A stretch of DNA of 14,102 bases from SIG607 sp045605385 (GTDB lineage Bacteria; Bacillota; Clostridia; Oscillospirales; Acutalibacteraceae): contig JAZUPW010000041.1 in NCBI GenBank assembly GCA_045605385.1, positions 1 to 14,102 on the forward strand, given 5' to 3'. The notes under the pieces were generated by a model, which made no database searches, was not told the DNA's origin, and saw only the letters and a program-made list of their open reading frames with translations. Both the position numbers and the translations under genes were made by a program. This document shows, piece after piece, positions 6,285-13,568 of the stretch (the first letter of the stretch is position 1; the number at the start of each line of letters is the position of its first letter).

Positions 6285-7007
6285 CTACAGTTTTTCTTCC
6301 AAGGCGCTGCAAACACTGCTGCCCGATAAAAGCGAAGGCAAAATGTCCTTAGCATCGCCGCTATTTACAATTTTACCGTCGGCAATAACTACCACTTTAT
6401 CGGCAATAGAAAGAATGCGTTCCTGATGCGAAATAATTATGATAGAGCCGCCCTGTTTTTCGTGAAGTTGTTCAAAAACTTTAATAAGATTAGAAAAACT
6501 CCACAAATCAATTCCTGCTTCGGGTTCATCAAAAACGGTAACACCGCAGCCACGCGCCATAACGGTAGCAATTTCAATTCTTTTCAGTTCACCGCCCGAA
6601 AGACTGGCATTAACTTCTCTGTCAATATATTCCTTGGCGCAAAGACCCACTTCAGAAAGGTATTTACAAGCCTCACTTACAGAAATATCCTGCCCCTTAG
6701 CAATACGTATAAGGTCTTTAACGGTAATTCCCTTAAAGCGAACAGGTTGCTGAAAAGCAAATGCAATGCCCTGCTTAGAGCGGTCGGTAACCGACATTTC
6801 GGTTATATCTTTACCGTCAAGAAATATTTTACCGCTTGTAGGGGTAAGAATACCTGCAATAATTTTCGCAAGTGTAGATTTACCGCCGCCGTTAGGTCCG
6901 GTTATAGCAGTAAATCCACCGTCTATTGTTAAGTTAACGTTATCTAAAATCCGTTTTGTAACACCGTCTGTTTCGGCATCAAAACAAATATTTTTAAGTT
7001 CAAGCAT
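6285..7007 (-). CDS. SufC-like ABC ATPase of the minimal Fe-S assembly system (SmsC-like)
   Basis: Cytoplasmic ABC ATPase of 240 residues. It has Walker A GPNGGGKST (37-45), Q-loop FAFQQP (Gln86/87), signature LSGGELKR (136-143), Walker B and D-loop VFDEPEAGID (158-167) and H-loop ISHQE (His194). The SLSGGE-KR-E form and the FQQP Q-loop are typical of SufC, not of membrane transporters, and no membrane partner is adjacent. It would power conformational change of the SmsB scaffold during cluster assembly. The start ATG 7007 overlaps the upstream Na/Pi gene by 8 bp, with AGGGAG 7 nt upstream, and the smsB gene follows after 12 bp. Confidence 0.93.
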   Translation of the reverse strand: MLELKNICFDAETDGVTKRILDNVNLTIDGGFTAITGPNGGGKSTLAKIIAGILTPTSGKIFLDGKDITEMSVTDRSKQGIAFAFQQPVRFKGITVKDLIRIAKGQDISVSEACKYLSEVGLCAKEYIDREVNASLSGGELKRIEIATVMARGCGVTVFDEPEAGIDLWSFSNLIKVFEQLHEKQGGSIIIISHQERILSIADKVVVIADGKIVNSGDAKDILPSLLSGSSVCSALEEKL

Positions 7008-8772
7008 TAAAAAGCTCCCTTATATTATCAAAAGAATATTTTTTCTCGTAAAAAGCAAATTTATCGGCAAAATCTTCATTTTCTTCCTTTAAATTGCGTA
7101 AATATTTATGAGCATCAATTTTTACCGCTTCCATTCTTACGGTATAAACCGCAATATTTGAACAATGGTCGCTTATACGTTCATAGTTGGTTATAAGATC
7201 GGCAAATACAAAGCCTAAATCAACAGTACATTCGCCCTTTTGCATACGTGCAACGTGGCGCTCTTGCATAGTCTTTTTAAGTCCGTCTATAACCTGTTCA
7301 AGCGGTTCAACGCGCGAAGCAAGAGAAATATCATCATTACAGAACGATTCAACCGCTATATCTACTATTTCCTTTGTTGCGTCGGTTATAATCTTTATTT
7401 CATCGTTTGCATAAGAAGAGAACTTTATTCCACGTTCATAAATTTCTTTTGCAACCTCGGCAATATTAGAACAGTGGTCGCCTATACGTTCAAAGTCACC
7501 TATAGTGTGAAGCAATCTACCAACAACCTTACTGTCGTGTTCCGATAAATCTCTGCCCGAAAGACGCACAAGAAAAGTACCAAGCTTGTCTTCATAACGG
7601 TCGGTCATAGCCTCAAGTTCGCTTACCTCGGTTAATACAACCTCATCAAATTTATCTAAAAGAGAAATTGATTTATAAACGGCTTCTTTTGTAAGGGTTG
7701 CCATTGTACTGCTAAGCTGACGGCACTCCTCAATAGCCATCTGCGGTGTATTAAGAAGTCTTTCATCAAGAAATACGTTTTTCTGTGTTTCGCCCTCTTT
7801 ATCGCGTACCGTAAGCATAACAAGTTTAATAAGTAGATTTTTAATCGGGAAAAGAACAATTGTGCAGAATACATTAAACAGAGTATGAATAATAGAAACC
7901 GCAACGCTGTTTACCGCCATATTCAAGTAATTACTTATAAACGGAGAAACAATAAGCATTATAAGCAAACAAACAACGGTACCTATCGTGTTAACGTAAA
8001 TATGCGTAGCAACAACGCGCTTTGCATTCTTGTTTGCACCAATCGAAGAAATAAGCGCTGTTATACAAGTACCTATATTAGCACCAAGTACAAGCGGAAT
8101 AGCCATAAGATATGTTATCTGTCCCGTTACGGCAAGGCTTTGTACAATTAAAACTGTTGCCGCACTTGACTGAATAACGCCTGTAAACACAATAGAAATT
8201 AAAAGCGCAAGTAAAGGATTTCCAAAAACACCAATAAAATCTTCAAAGTTGTCCATAGATTTTAATGCGCCTACCGAATCACTCATAAACGCCATACCGT
8301 ACATAAGCACAGCAAATCCTAAAAACATTGTGCCGAGTTCCTTATTTTTGCTCTTCTTGGCAAACATTCTTAGTACAATACCTAAAAATGCCATAAGCGG
8401 TGAAAGGTAATCGGGGCTTAAAAGACTTACCAGCGTAAATTTATCGGTGTTAAGTCCCATAAGGTTCATAAGCCAGGAAGTAAGGGTTGTACCAACGTTA
8501 GAGCCTAAAATTACACCTATAGTCTGTTCAAACTGCATAATGCCCGAGTTAACAAGACCTACAAGCATAACGGTAAGCGCGCTTGAAGACTGAACGGCAA
8601 TGGTGATACCTGCGCCCAAAGAGAAACTCATAATAGGATTAGAAGTTGCTTTTTTTAAGGTGCTTTCTAATTTACCGCCCGCCATTTTTTCAAGCGAGGT
8701 AGACATTACGTTCATACCGAAAAGGAAAAACGCAAGTCCCGCAAAAAGTGTAAAGTAATCTAAAACCTTCAT
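7000..8772 (-). CDS. Na+/phosphate cotransporter family protein with PhoU-like C-terminal domain
   Basis: 590 residues. The N-terminal half has the inverted repeat of NaPi-II/NptA transporters, shown by two copies of the hallmark motif: QSSSA at 61-65 (AVQSSSALTVML) and QSSAA at 201-205 (GVIQSSAATVLI). Each is followed by a hydrophobic helix and a GSNVGTT or GANIGTC segment. From about residue 340 to the end the protein is helical and soluble-like with two PhoU-type repeats (RIGDHCSNIAEVAKEI and RISDHCSNIAVYTVRM), as in YjbB-like proteins. It probably moves inorganic phosphate across the membrane with regulation by the PhoU part; direction is not evident. It starts 16 bp after glyQS with AGAGGGG in front and overlaps smsC, so it is in the glyQS operon. 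Confidence 0.92.
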   Translation of the reverse strand: MKVLDYFTLFAGLAFFLFGMNVMSTSLEKMAGGKLESTLKKATSNPIMSFSLGAGITIAVQSSSALTVMLVGLVNSGIMQFEQTIGVILGSNVGTTLTSWLMNLMGLNTDKFTLVSLLSPDYLSPLMAFLGIVLRMFAKKSKNKELGTMFLGFAVLMYGMAFMSDSVGALKSMDNFEDFIGVFGNPLLALLISIVFTGVIQSSAATVLIVQSLAVTGQITYLMAIPLVLGANIGTCITALISSIGANKNAKRVVATHIYVNTIGTVVCLLIMLIVSPFISNYLNMAVNSVAVSIIHTLFNVFCTIVLFPIKNLLIKLVMLTVRDKEGETQKNVFLDERLLNTPQMAIEECRQLSSTMATLTKEAVYKSISLLDKFDEVVLTEVSELEAMTDRYEDKLGTFLVRLSGRDLSEHDSKVVGRLLHTIGDFERIGDHCSNIAEVAKEIYERGIKFSSYANDEIKIITDATKEIVDIAVESFCNDDISLASRVEPLEQVIDGLKKTMQERHVARMQKGECTVDLGFVFADLITNYERISDHCSNIAVYTVRMEAVKIDAHKYLRNLKEENEDFADKFAFYEKKYSFDNIRELFNA

Positions 8773-8788
8773 TTATTATCCCCTCTGA

Positions 8789-10177
8789 TTAAAACTCAAT
8801 ACGCTGGGCAATATAATCTTTAACCTCGCCTATAGGCATACGAACAGATTCCATAGTATCGCGATCTCTTACGGTTACACAACCGTCGTTTTCGCTTTCA
8901 AAGTCGTAAACAACGCAGAAAGGAGTACCAATTTCATCTTCACGCGCATAACGTTTACCAATACTGCCTGCTTCATCGTAATCAGTCATAAAGTGTTTAG
9001 AAAGTTCGCTGTAAACTTCACCTGCTTTTTCGCTTAACTTTTTAGAAAGCGGAAGCACTGCGCACTTAAAGGGCGCAAGAGCAGGATGGAAACGAAGAAC
9101 AACTCTGGTTTCACCGTTATCCTTAACTTCTTCATCGTAAGCGTTGCAAAGGAACGCAAGGGTTACACGGTCAGCGCCCAAAGAGGGTTCAATAACGTAA
9201 GGAGTATAGTGTTCGTTCTTTTCCTGATCAAAGTAGTCCATTGTTTCGCCGCTGTGTTTGGTGTGCTGAGAAAGGTCGTAATCGGTTCTGTCAGCAACGC
9301 CCCAGAGTTCGCCCCAACCGAACGGGAATAAAAATTCAAAGTCGGTAGTAGCTTTAGAATAGAAGCAAAGTTCATCTTTATCGTGGTCGCGAAGGCGTAA
9401 CGCTTCTTCTTTAATACCTAAATCAAGCAGCCACTTACGGCAGAAAGAACGCCAATAATCAAACCATTCAAGGTCGGTGCCCGGTTCACAGAAGAATTCA
9501 AGTTCCATCTGTTCAAACTCTCTTGTACGGAAAGTAAAGTTACCGGGAGTAATTTCATTACGGAAGGACTTACCTATCTGCGCAACACCGAAAGGAATTT
9601 TCTTACGGCTTGTACGGCAAATGTTCTTAAAGTTTACAAAAATACCCTGTGCGGTTTCGGGGCGAAGATAAAGAGTAGAAGATGAATCTTCTGTAACGCC
9701 CTGAAAAGTTTTAAACATAAGGTTAAACTTTCTTATGTCGGTAAAATCGTGAGAACCGCAAGAAGGACACGCAATACCTTTTTCTTTTATGTAATCCATC
9801 ATTTCGCTGTCGCTCATTGCAGCAGGATTATCACTCAAACCGTGTTCGGCAACGTAATCTTCAATAAGCTTGTCTGCACGGTGACGGCTCTTACACTGAC
9901 GGCAGTCCATTAAAGGATCTGAAAATCCGCCTAAATGTCCCGAAGCAACCCATGTTTCGGGATTCATAAGAATTGCTGAATCAAGACCTACGTTGTAGGG
10001 AGATTCCTGAACGAATTTTTTCCACCATGCTTTTTTCACGTTATTTTTAAGTTCTGCGCCCAAAGGACCGTAGTCCCAAGAGTTAGCAAGACCGCCGTAT
10101 ATCTCGCTTCCGGGATATACAAAGCCACGGCTTTTAGCAAGTGTTACAATTGTTTCCATAGTTGTTTTGTTTTCCAT
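8789..10177 (-). CDS. glyQS: Glycyl-tRNA synthetase, single-chain alpha2 type
   Basis: 462 residues, the length of the class II homodimeric GlyRS found in many Gram-positives and archaea, not the alpha2beta2 GlyQ/GlyS form. It charges tRNA-Gly with glycine in the cytoplasm. Motif 2 is FRNEITP...RTREFEQMELEFF (205-229) and motif 3 is EPSLGADRVTLAFL (330-343). The anticodon-binding domain begins near 365. Two CxxC pairs (Cys92/95 and Cys137/140) probably bind zinc in the insertion. ATG 10177 is preceded by GGAGTG about 7 nt upstream. It heads a tight operon with the Na/Pi transporter, smsC and smsB. The leader is short and I see no T-box, so control is probably simple promoter strength. Confidence 0.97.
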   Translation of the reverse strand: MENKTTMETIVTLAKSRGFVYPGSEIYGGLANSWDYGPLGAELKNNVKKAWWKKFVQESPYNVGLDSAILMNPETWVASGHLGGFSDPLMDCRQCKSRHRADKLIEDYVAEHGLSDNPAAMSDSEMMDYIKEKGIACPSCGSHDFTDIRKFNLMFKTFQGVTEDSSSTLYLRPETAQGIFVNFKNICRTSRKKIPFGVAQIGKSFRNEITPGNFTFRTREFEQMELEFFCEPGTDLEWFDYWRSFCRKWLLDLGIKEEALRLRDHDKDELCFYSKATTDFEFLFPFGWGELWGVADRTDYDLSQHTKHSGETMDYFDQEKNEHYTPYVIEPSLGADRVTLAFLCNAYDEEVKDNGETRVVLRFHPALAPFKCAVLPLSKKLSEKAGEVYSELSKHFMTDYDEAGSIGKRYAREDEIGTPFCVVYDFESENDGCVTVRDRDTMESVRMPIGEVKDYIAQRIEF

Positions 10178-10229
10178 TTTTTACACTCCATATATAAATT
10201 ATATAATAACCCATAATATTACAATTTAT

Positions 10230-10258
10230 AGTGTATTAAAAATACTCTCAAATGTCAA
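10230..10258 (-). promoter_or_regulatory. Probable promoter of the glyQS operon
   Basis: Minus-strand TTGACA (10253-10258) and TACACT (10230-10235) are spaced 17 bp. The -10 matches the consensus at 4 of 6 positions. The implied leader is about 45 nt. Confidence 0.7.
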
Positions 10259-10296
10259 GAGAAAACGTAAATGTTTGTATACTTCAACACTTATTC

Positions 10297-10325
10297 TTGA
10301 CTTATTAAAATTAATACTATATAAT
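10297..10325 (+). promoter_or_regulatory. Promoter of the small two-gene operon
   Basis: TTGACT (10297-10302) and TATAAT (10320-10325) are spaced 17 bp, about 28 bp before the start codon. It lies back to back with the glyQS promoter. Confidence 0.88.
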
Positions 10326-10358
10326 TTTATTAACCAATTTTTAAAGGAGGAAGGTTTT

Positions 10359-10613
10359 ATGGCTACATTAAAACTTCATAATTTAGATTTTACCGAATTT
10401 ATTAAAGCTCTTGACGCCTGTAAGGGTGATGTGTTTTTAGAAACAGCCGAGGGAGACGTGCTTAATTTAAAATCCAAACTCTGCCAGATAATGGGCATAG
10501 CAAATATTTTAAAAGGCGCCACCGTTACCGAAGCTGTTATACGCTGTGCAAATAAGGAAGACGAAACAACACTCTTCCGTTTTAACCTTTACGGCGAACT
10601 TCCGCAAGATTAA
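10359..10613 (+). CDS. Small conserved-type protein of unknown function
   Basis: 84 residues from ATG 10359, which sits 8 nt after an AGGAGG in AAAGGAGGAAGG. Longer in-frame starts upstream would lie before the promoter and are rejected. The protein is soluble, with no signal or membrane segment. An N-terminal part with charged helices (LDFTEFIKALDACKGDVFLETAEGD) leads to LNLKSKLCQIMGIANIL. Small clostridial proteins with the TAEGD-LNLKSKL pattern are often mislabelled polyA polymerase in databases; I recall the pattern but assign no function. It is followed after 15 bp by another small gene, and the two probably form one transcript. Confidence 0.85.
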   Translation: MATLKLHNLDFTEFIKALDACKGDVFLETAEGDVLNLKSKLCQIMGIANILKGATVTEAVIRCANKEDETTLFRFNLYGELPQD

Positions 10614-10628
10614 TTAGGAGTTGAAAAT

Positions 10629-10898
10629 ATGGAAAACACATTTTTAAACTATAAGGGCAAACCCCTTGTAAGAAAAGGAAATACCGTTTATTTCGGAAAT
10701 ATGACCGATAAATACATTACCCGACTTACCGTTCTTTCGGAAAATAACGATATTGCCGAAAAAATTAAAGTTGAATTAATGTTAAGCGATACAGGACTTG
10801 ATGAAAAATCGCGCATTACCAAACAAAGCGAAAAAACAGGCTTCTACGAAGCACTTGACATAGCAGATATTTGGCTTGGCAGATTCAATAAGGAATAA
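10629..10898 (+). CDS. Small hypothetical protein, partner of the preceding gene
   Basis: 89 residues from ATG 10629, with AGGAG 8 nt upstream. The composition is mixed and charged with no membrane segment. The N-terminal part (YKGKPLVRKGNTVYFGN) looks like a short beta-rich fold, and the middle (ITRLTVLSENNDIAEKIKVELM) is amphipathic. I do not recognise the family. The stop codon overlaps the first A residues of the terminator stem, so the operon ends here. Good ribosome binding sites, a strong promoter and a terminator indicate a real, expressed two-gene unit. Confidence 0.83.
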   Translation: MENTFLNYKGKPLVRKGNTVYFGNMTDKYITRLTVLSENNDIAEKIKVELMLSDTGLDEKSRITKQSEKTGFYEALDIADIWLGRFNKE

Positions 10899-10936
10899 AA
10901 AAACACCGTAGGGAGCAATTTCCTACGGTGTTTTTT
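10898..10936. terminator. Bidirectional terminator between the small operon and sstT
   Basis: ACACCGTAGG (10903-10912) pairs perfectly with CCTACGGTGT (10922-10931). The stem is flanked by an A-run on the left and a T-run on the right, so the stem extends and it works on both strands. Confidence 0.92.
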
Positions 10937-10943
10937 CACTTAA

Positions 10944-12164
10944 TTAGAACTCTATTTTTTCGCCTTTTTTCATTCTTTCGTGGTATTCTGCAGTGGCTGC
11001 AAAAATAACGTCGCCCGAAGAGTTAATTGCGGTTTCAAGTGAATCCTGTACAACGCCGATTATAAAGCCAACGGCTACAACCTGCATTGCGATATCCTGA
11101 CCTATACCCAAAAGTGAGCAAGCCATAGGAATAAGGAGAAGCGAACCGCCTGCAACACCCGAAGCGCCGCAAGCACCTAAAGTTGCAACGAAACTTAAAA
11201 GAATTGCAATTAAAATATTAACGTTAATACCCTGTGAGAATGCTGCTGCAAGTGACATAACGGTAATGGTAATTGCCGCACCGTCCATATTAATTGTAGC
11301 ACCAAGCGGTATAGCAACCGAATAATATTCCTTATCAAGGCCTAACTTTTCGCAAAGTTTCATATTAACGGGAATATTAGCTGCAGAACTTCTTGTGAAG
11401 AATGCGGTAATGCCCGACTCCTTAAAGCACTTGAATACAAGCGGATAGGGATTTCTTTTTAATGAAATAGCCACGATAAACGGGTCTACAATTAAAGCAA
11501 CAGCAAGCATACAGCCAACAAGTAAAAGTAAAAGTTTGCCGTAGTCGGTAAATATTTCAAGACCGTATTCGCCAACAGACGCATAAACAAGGCCTAAAAT
11601 ACCGAAGGGAGCAAGTTGAATTACCCAGGCAACAGCCTTAGAAACAGCAGAAGAAATATCGTTTAATACTTCCTTTGTTTTGCCGTCTGCCGCGCGAAGC
11701 GCAAGGCCTAAAACAACAGCCCATGTAAGAATACCAACGTAGTTACCGTTCATAATTGCCGAAACCGGATTCTGTACCATATTGCCCAGCAAGGTTTTGA
11801 ATACTTCGCCAAGACCTGCAGGAGCAACTTTATCAACTGCATCGGTAAGCGGAATAGTAATCTTGAATATGTAACTGCCTATAACAGCCACAACAGCAGC
11901 AAGGAAGGTTGAAAGCATATAATAGAAAATAACCGATTTAAAACGGCCGCCAAGACCTTCACCCGCACTTGCAAGAGATGCAATAACCAGAACAAATACA
12001 AGAACCGGTGCTATTGCCTTTAATGCGCCTACAAAAATATCACCGAAAACGGTAACAAATGATGCGCCGGGTACCCATAATCCTAAAACAGCACCGATAA
12101 CAAGACCGATTGCTATTCTTAAAATAAGCGGGGATTTTGTGTAAAAACCAAATACTTTTTTCAT
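10944..12164 (-). CDS. sstT: Serine/threonine:Na+ symporter
   Basis: 406 residues, close to the usual length of SstT (about 414 in E. coli), in the DAACS dicarboxylate/amino acid:cation symporter family. Many hydrophobic segments cover the length. Diagnostic motifs are FFTRSSAANIPVNM (serine-rich re-entrant loop 1), the GATINMDGAAITI helix with the NMDG cation site, and GVAGGSLLLIPMA in the second hairpin. It imports L-serine and L-threonine with Na+ across the inner membrane. ATG 12164 is preceded by AAGGAGAG. It is monocistronic and divergent from rsmE. The promoter has a palindrome over its -10 box, so repression by a dimeric regulator is likely. Serine uptake would also supply TrpB and glycine metabolism, but that link is only inference. 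Confidence 0.95.
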   Translation of the reverse strand: MKKVFGFYTKSPLILRIAIGLVIGAVLGLWVPGASFVTVFGDIFVGALKAIAPVLVFVLVIASLASAGEGLGGRFKSVIFYYMLSTFLAAVVAVIGSYIFKITIPLTDAVDKVAPAGLGEVFKTLLGNMVQNPVSAIMNGNYVGILTWAVVLGLALRAADGKTKEVLNDISSAVSKAVAWVIQLAPFGILGLVYASVGEYGLEIFTDYGKLLLLLVGCMLAVALIVDPFIVAISLKRNPYPLVFKCFKESGITAFFTRSSAANIPVNMKLCEKLGLDKEYYSVAIPLGATINMDGAAITITVMSLAAAFSQGINVNILIAILLSFVATLGACGASGVAGGSLLLIPMACSLLGIGQDIAMQVVAVGFIIGVVQDSLETAINSSGDVIFAATAEYHERMKKGEKIEF

Positions 12165-12193
12165 AATTCTCTCCTTTTTTAAATAATTTTTAC

Positions 12194-12210
12194 TTTAGTA
12201 TTATACTAAA
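12194..12210. promoter_or_regulatory. 17-bp perfect palindrome over the sstT -10 box (candidate operator)
   Basis: TTTAGTAT-T-ATACTAAA has two perfect 8-bp arms. The minus-strand -10 TATAAT (12200-12205) is in its centre, so a dimeric protein bound here would block the promoter. The regulator is not identifiable from the window. Confidence 0.6.
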
Positions 12211-12228
12211 ATTTTACCTATTTGTAAA
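12200..12228 (-). promoter_or_regulatory. sstT promoter
   Basis: TTTACA (12223-12228) and TATAAT (12200-12205) on the minus strand are spaced 17 bp. The leader to ATG 12164 is about 30 nt and carries AAGGAGAG. Confidence 0.88.
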
Positions 12229-12242
12229 GGAAATCTTGGCAA

Positions 12243-12271
12243 TTGACATAAAACTGTATAAATGTTAATAT
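12243..12271 (+). promoter_or_regulatory. rsmE promoter
   Basis: TTGACA (12243-12248) is followed after 17 bp by TAATAT (12266-12271); an offset TATAAT at 12269-12274 gives 20 bp. The implied start near 12278 excludes the longer in-frame start at 12273. Confidence 0.75.
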
Positions 12272-12302
12272 AATGATGCAGTTTATTTTGGGAGTTTTTA
12301 TT

Positions 12303-13034
12303 ATGATGCGTTTTTTTACAGACACCGAAACACTAAAAAGCGGCACCCCCGCTTTGCTTGGTGAAAATTTTAAACACGCCAAGGTATTAAGGCTGAAAGT
12401 GGGCGAAGAAGTTACTCTTTGCGACGGCGAATGCAACGAAGCGGTTTGTATAGCCGAAGAAATAACCAGCGAAGCCGTTTTCTTAAAGGTGGTGTCGCGA
12501 AAAACAAGCGAAAACGAGCCAATTATAAAAACAAGTGTTTTTATGGCTCTGCCCAAAGCGGACAAACTTGAACACGTTATTCAAAAGGCTACCGAGTTGG
12601 GCGCTTATGAAATAATCACCTTTCCCACCTCCCGCTGTATTGCAAAATTGGACAATAAGACAATAGAAAAGAAGTTAGAACGTTGGCAGAAAATTGCAGA
12701 ATCTGCCGCCAAACAGTCTATGCGCGGATATATTCCAAAGGTGCGGTATTTAAATGACTATAAAACGGCTTTAGAAGAAGCAGCAAAAGCCGATATGCCT
12801 TTGTTCTTTTATGAAAATGAACGTTCTACAACACTTAAAATGGCGTTGAACAGTAAAGAATATAAAACCGTAAGCATTTTAACAGGACCTGAGGGTGGGT
12901 TCAGCGAACAAGAAGTAGAAAGTGCAATAAAAGCGGGACTTAAAGTATGCACTTTAGGTAAGCGTATTCTTCGTTGTGAAACTGCTCCCCTTTGCGCACT
13001 TTCGGCAATTATGTTTGATTCGGGCGAATTTTAA
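12303..13034 (+). CDS. rsmE: 16S rRNA (uracil(1498)-N3)-methyltransferase
   Basis: 243 residues from ATG 12303, the same length as E. coli RsmE. SPOUT-class enzyme that methylates N3 of U1498 in helix 44 of 16S rRNA using SAM. The N-terminal PUA-like RNA-binding domain (about 1-70) begins MMRFFTD and includes HAKVLRLKVGEEVTLCDG. The C-terminal knot has LPKADKLEHVIQKATELGA, ILTGPEGGFSEQEVE and LGKRILRCETAPLCALSAI, the signature SAM-binding trefoil. ATG 12303 is 8 nt from GGGAG; ATG 12306 is the alternative. In many Firmicutes prmA precedes rsmE, but here it stands alone with its own promoter and terminator. Confidence 0.96.
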   Translation: MMRFFTDTETLKSGTPALLGENFKHAKVLRLKVGEEVTLCDGECNEAVCIAEEITSEAVFLKVVSRKTSENEPIIKTSVFMALPKADKLEHVIQKATELGAYEIITFPTSRCIAKLDNKTIEKKLERWQKIAESAAKQSMRGYIPKVRYLNDYKTALEEAAKADMPLFFYENERSTTLKMALNSKEYKTVSILTGPEGGFSEQEVESAIKAGLKVCTLGKRILRCETAPLCALSAIMFDSGEF

Positions 13035-13040
13035 TAAATT

Positions 13041-13070
13041 AAAGAGCCAATTTAGCATTGGCTCTTTTTT
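13041..13070 (+). terminator. Rho-independent terminator of rsmE
   Basis: AAAGAGCCAAT (13041-13051) and ATTGGCTCTTT (13057-13067) form a perfect 11-bp stem with a TTAGC loop, and the T-run continues to 13071. Confidence 0.93.
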
Positions 13071-13111
13071 TATTGACAAAACAAAATGATTTAAAGACAT
13101 TGTACGTGTAA

Positions 13112-13135
13112 AGACGGAGAACACGTTCCCTGTCT
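13112..13135. repeat. REP-like palindrome 1
   Basis: AGACGGAGAAC and GTTCCCTGTCT pair in 9 of 11 positions around an AC loop. The GTTCCCTGTCTC form resembles palindromic repeats scattered in Firmicutes genomes near RAYT-type transposases (from memory). It is followed by TTTT and lies just beyond the 3' end of the first AT-rich ORF. Confidence 0.55.
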
Positions 13136-13140
13136 CTTTT

Positions 13141-13494
13141 TTATCTTTTCGTCCAAAGATGAAAAATTAAAATACCGAATAAATATGGCAATATGTTGAA
13201 AAAAATTCCAAATACAGTCACTGCAAGAATGTCAGTAACACCTTTACTTGTGAACAGAAGATACAAAAGCACCAGTACCAACAATATACTAAAAATCAAC
13301 AATCTTCCAATAAGAACCTTCTTACATTTTAAGTAATTATTTCGAGTCCACAACAAAGCCAAAACAAATTCCAGCACAATTGGCACAATATAAATTAACA
13401 TTGTCAGATGATCCTGCAAACCTAACGTAGCTATACCACACACAAAAACAAAATTAATTACAAGAAGTGTTAAAGAAACCCATATCGTCTTCAT
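13141..13494 (-). CDS. Putative small membrane protein, unknown function
   Basis: 117 residues from ATG 13494 (MKTIWVSL). An in-frame TTG at 13512 would add six residues. Four hydrophobic segments are clear: about 4-24, 31-49, 60-80 and 90-112, with a basic loop (RNNYLKCKKVLIGR) between the second and third. It has no signal peptidase site or catalytic motif and I do not recognise the family. No ribosome binding site is visible in front of either start, which is unlike every core gene in the window, and the sequence is clearly AT-rich. It is flanked by REP-like palindromes and may be acquired DNA or poorly expressed. Confidence 0.6.
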   Translation of the reverse strand: MKTIWVSLTLLVINFVFVCGIATLGLQDHLTMLIYIVPIVLEFVLALLWTRNNYLKCKKVLIGRLLIFSILLVLVLLYLLFTSKGVTDILAVTVFGIFFNILPYLFGILIFHLWTKR

Positions 13495-13533
13495 CTTAGC
13501 TACACCGCCCAAATAATTTTATCATTTTCATCT

Positions 13534-13564
13534 AGAACACAAAAGAACCATCCCATTGTGTTCT
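13534..13564. repeat. REP-like palindrome 2
   Basis: Perfect 8-bp arms AGAACACA (13534-13541) and TGTGTTCT (13557-13564) enclose a GAACCATCCCAT core. On the minus strand it begins AACACAATGGGATGGTT, which matches repeat 3 in 15 of 17 bases. Confidence 0.7.
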
Positions 13565-13568
13565 GTTG

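Noticed and set aside
10167..10358. Long in-frame extension of the 84-residue protein upstream of 10359
   Set aside because: It would begin before the TTGACT/TATAAT promoter and run through the divergent intergenic region; the AGGAGG favours 10359.
13502..13556. Minus-strand 18-codon ORF beginning MGWFFCVLDEN between the two small membrane genes
   Set aside because: It mostly overlaps the AACACAATGGGATGGTT palindrome and is best explained as translated repeat DNA.
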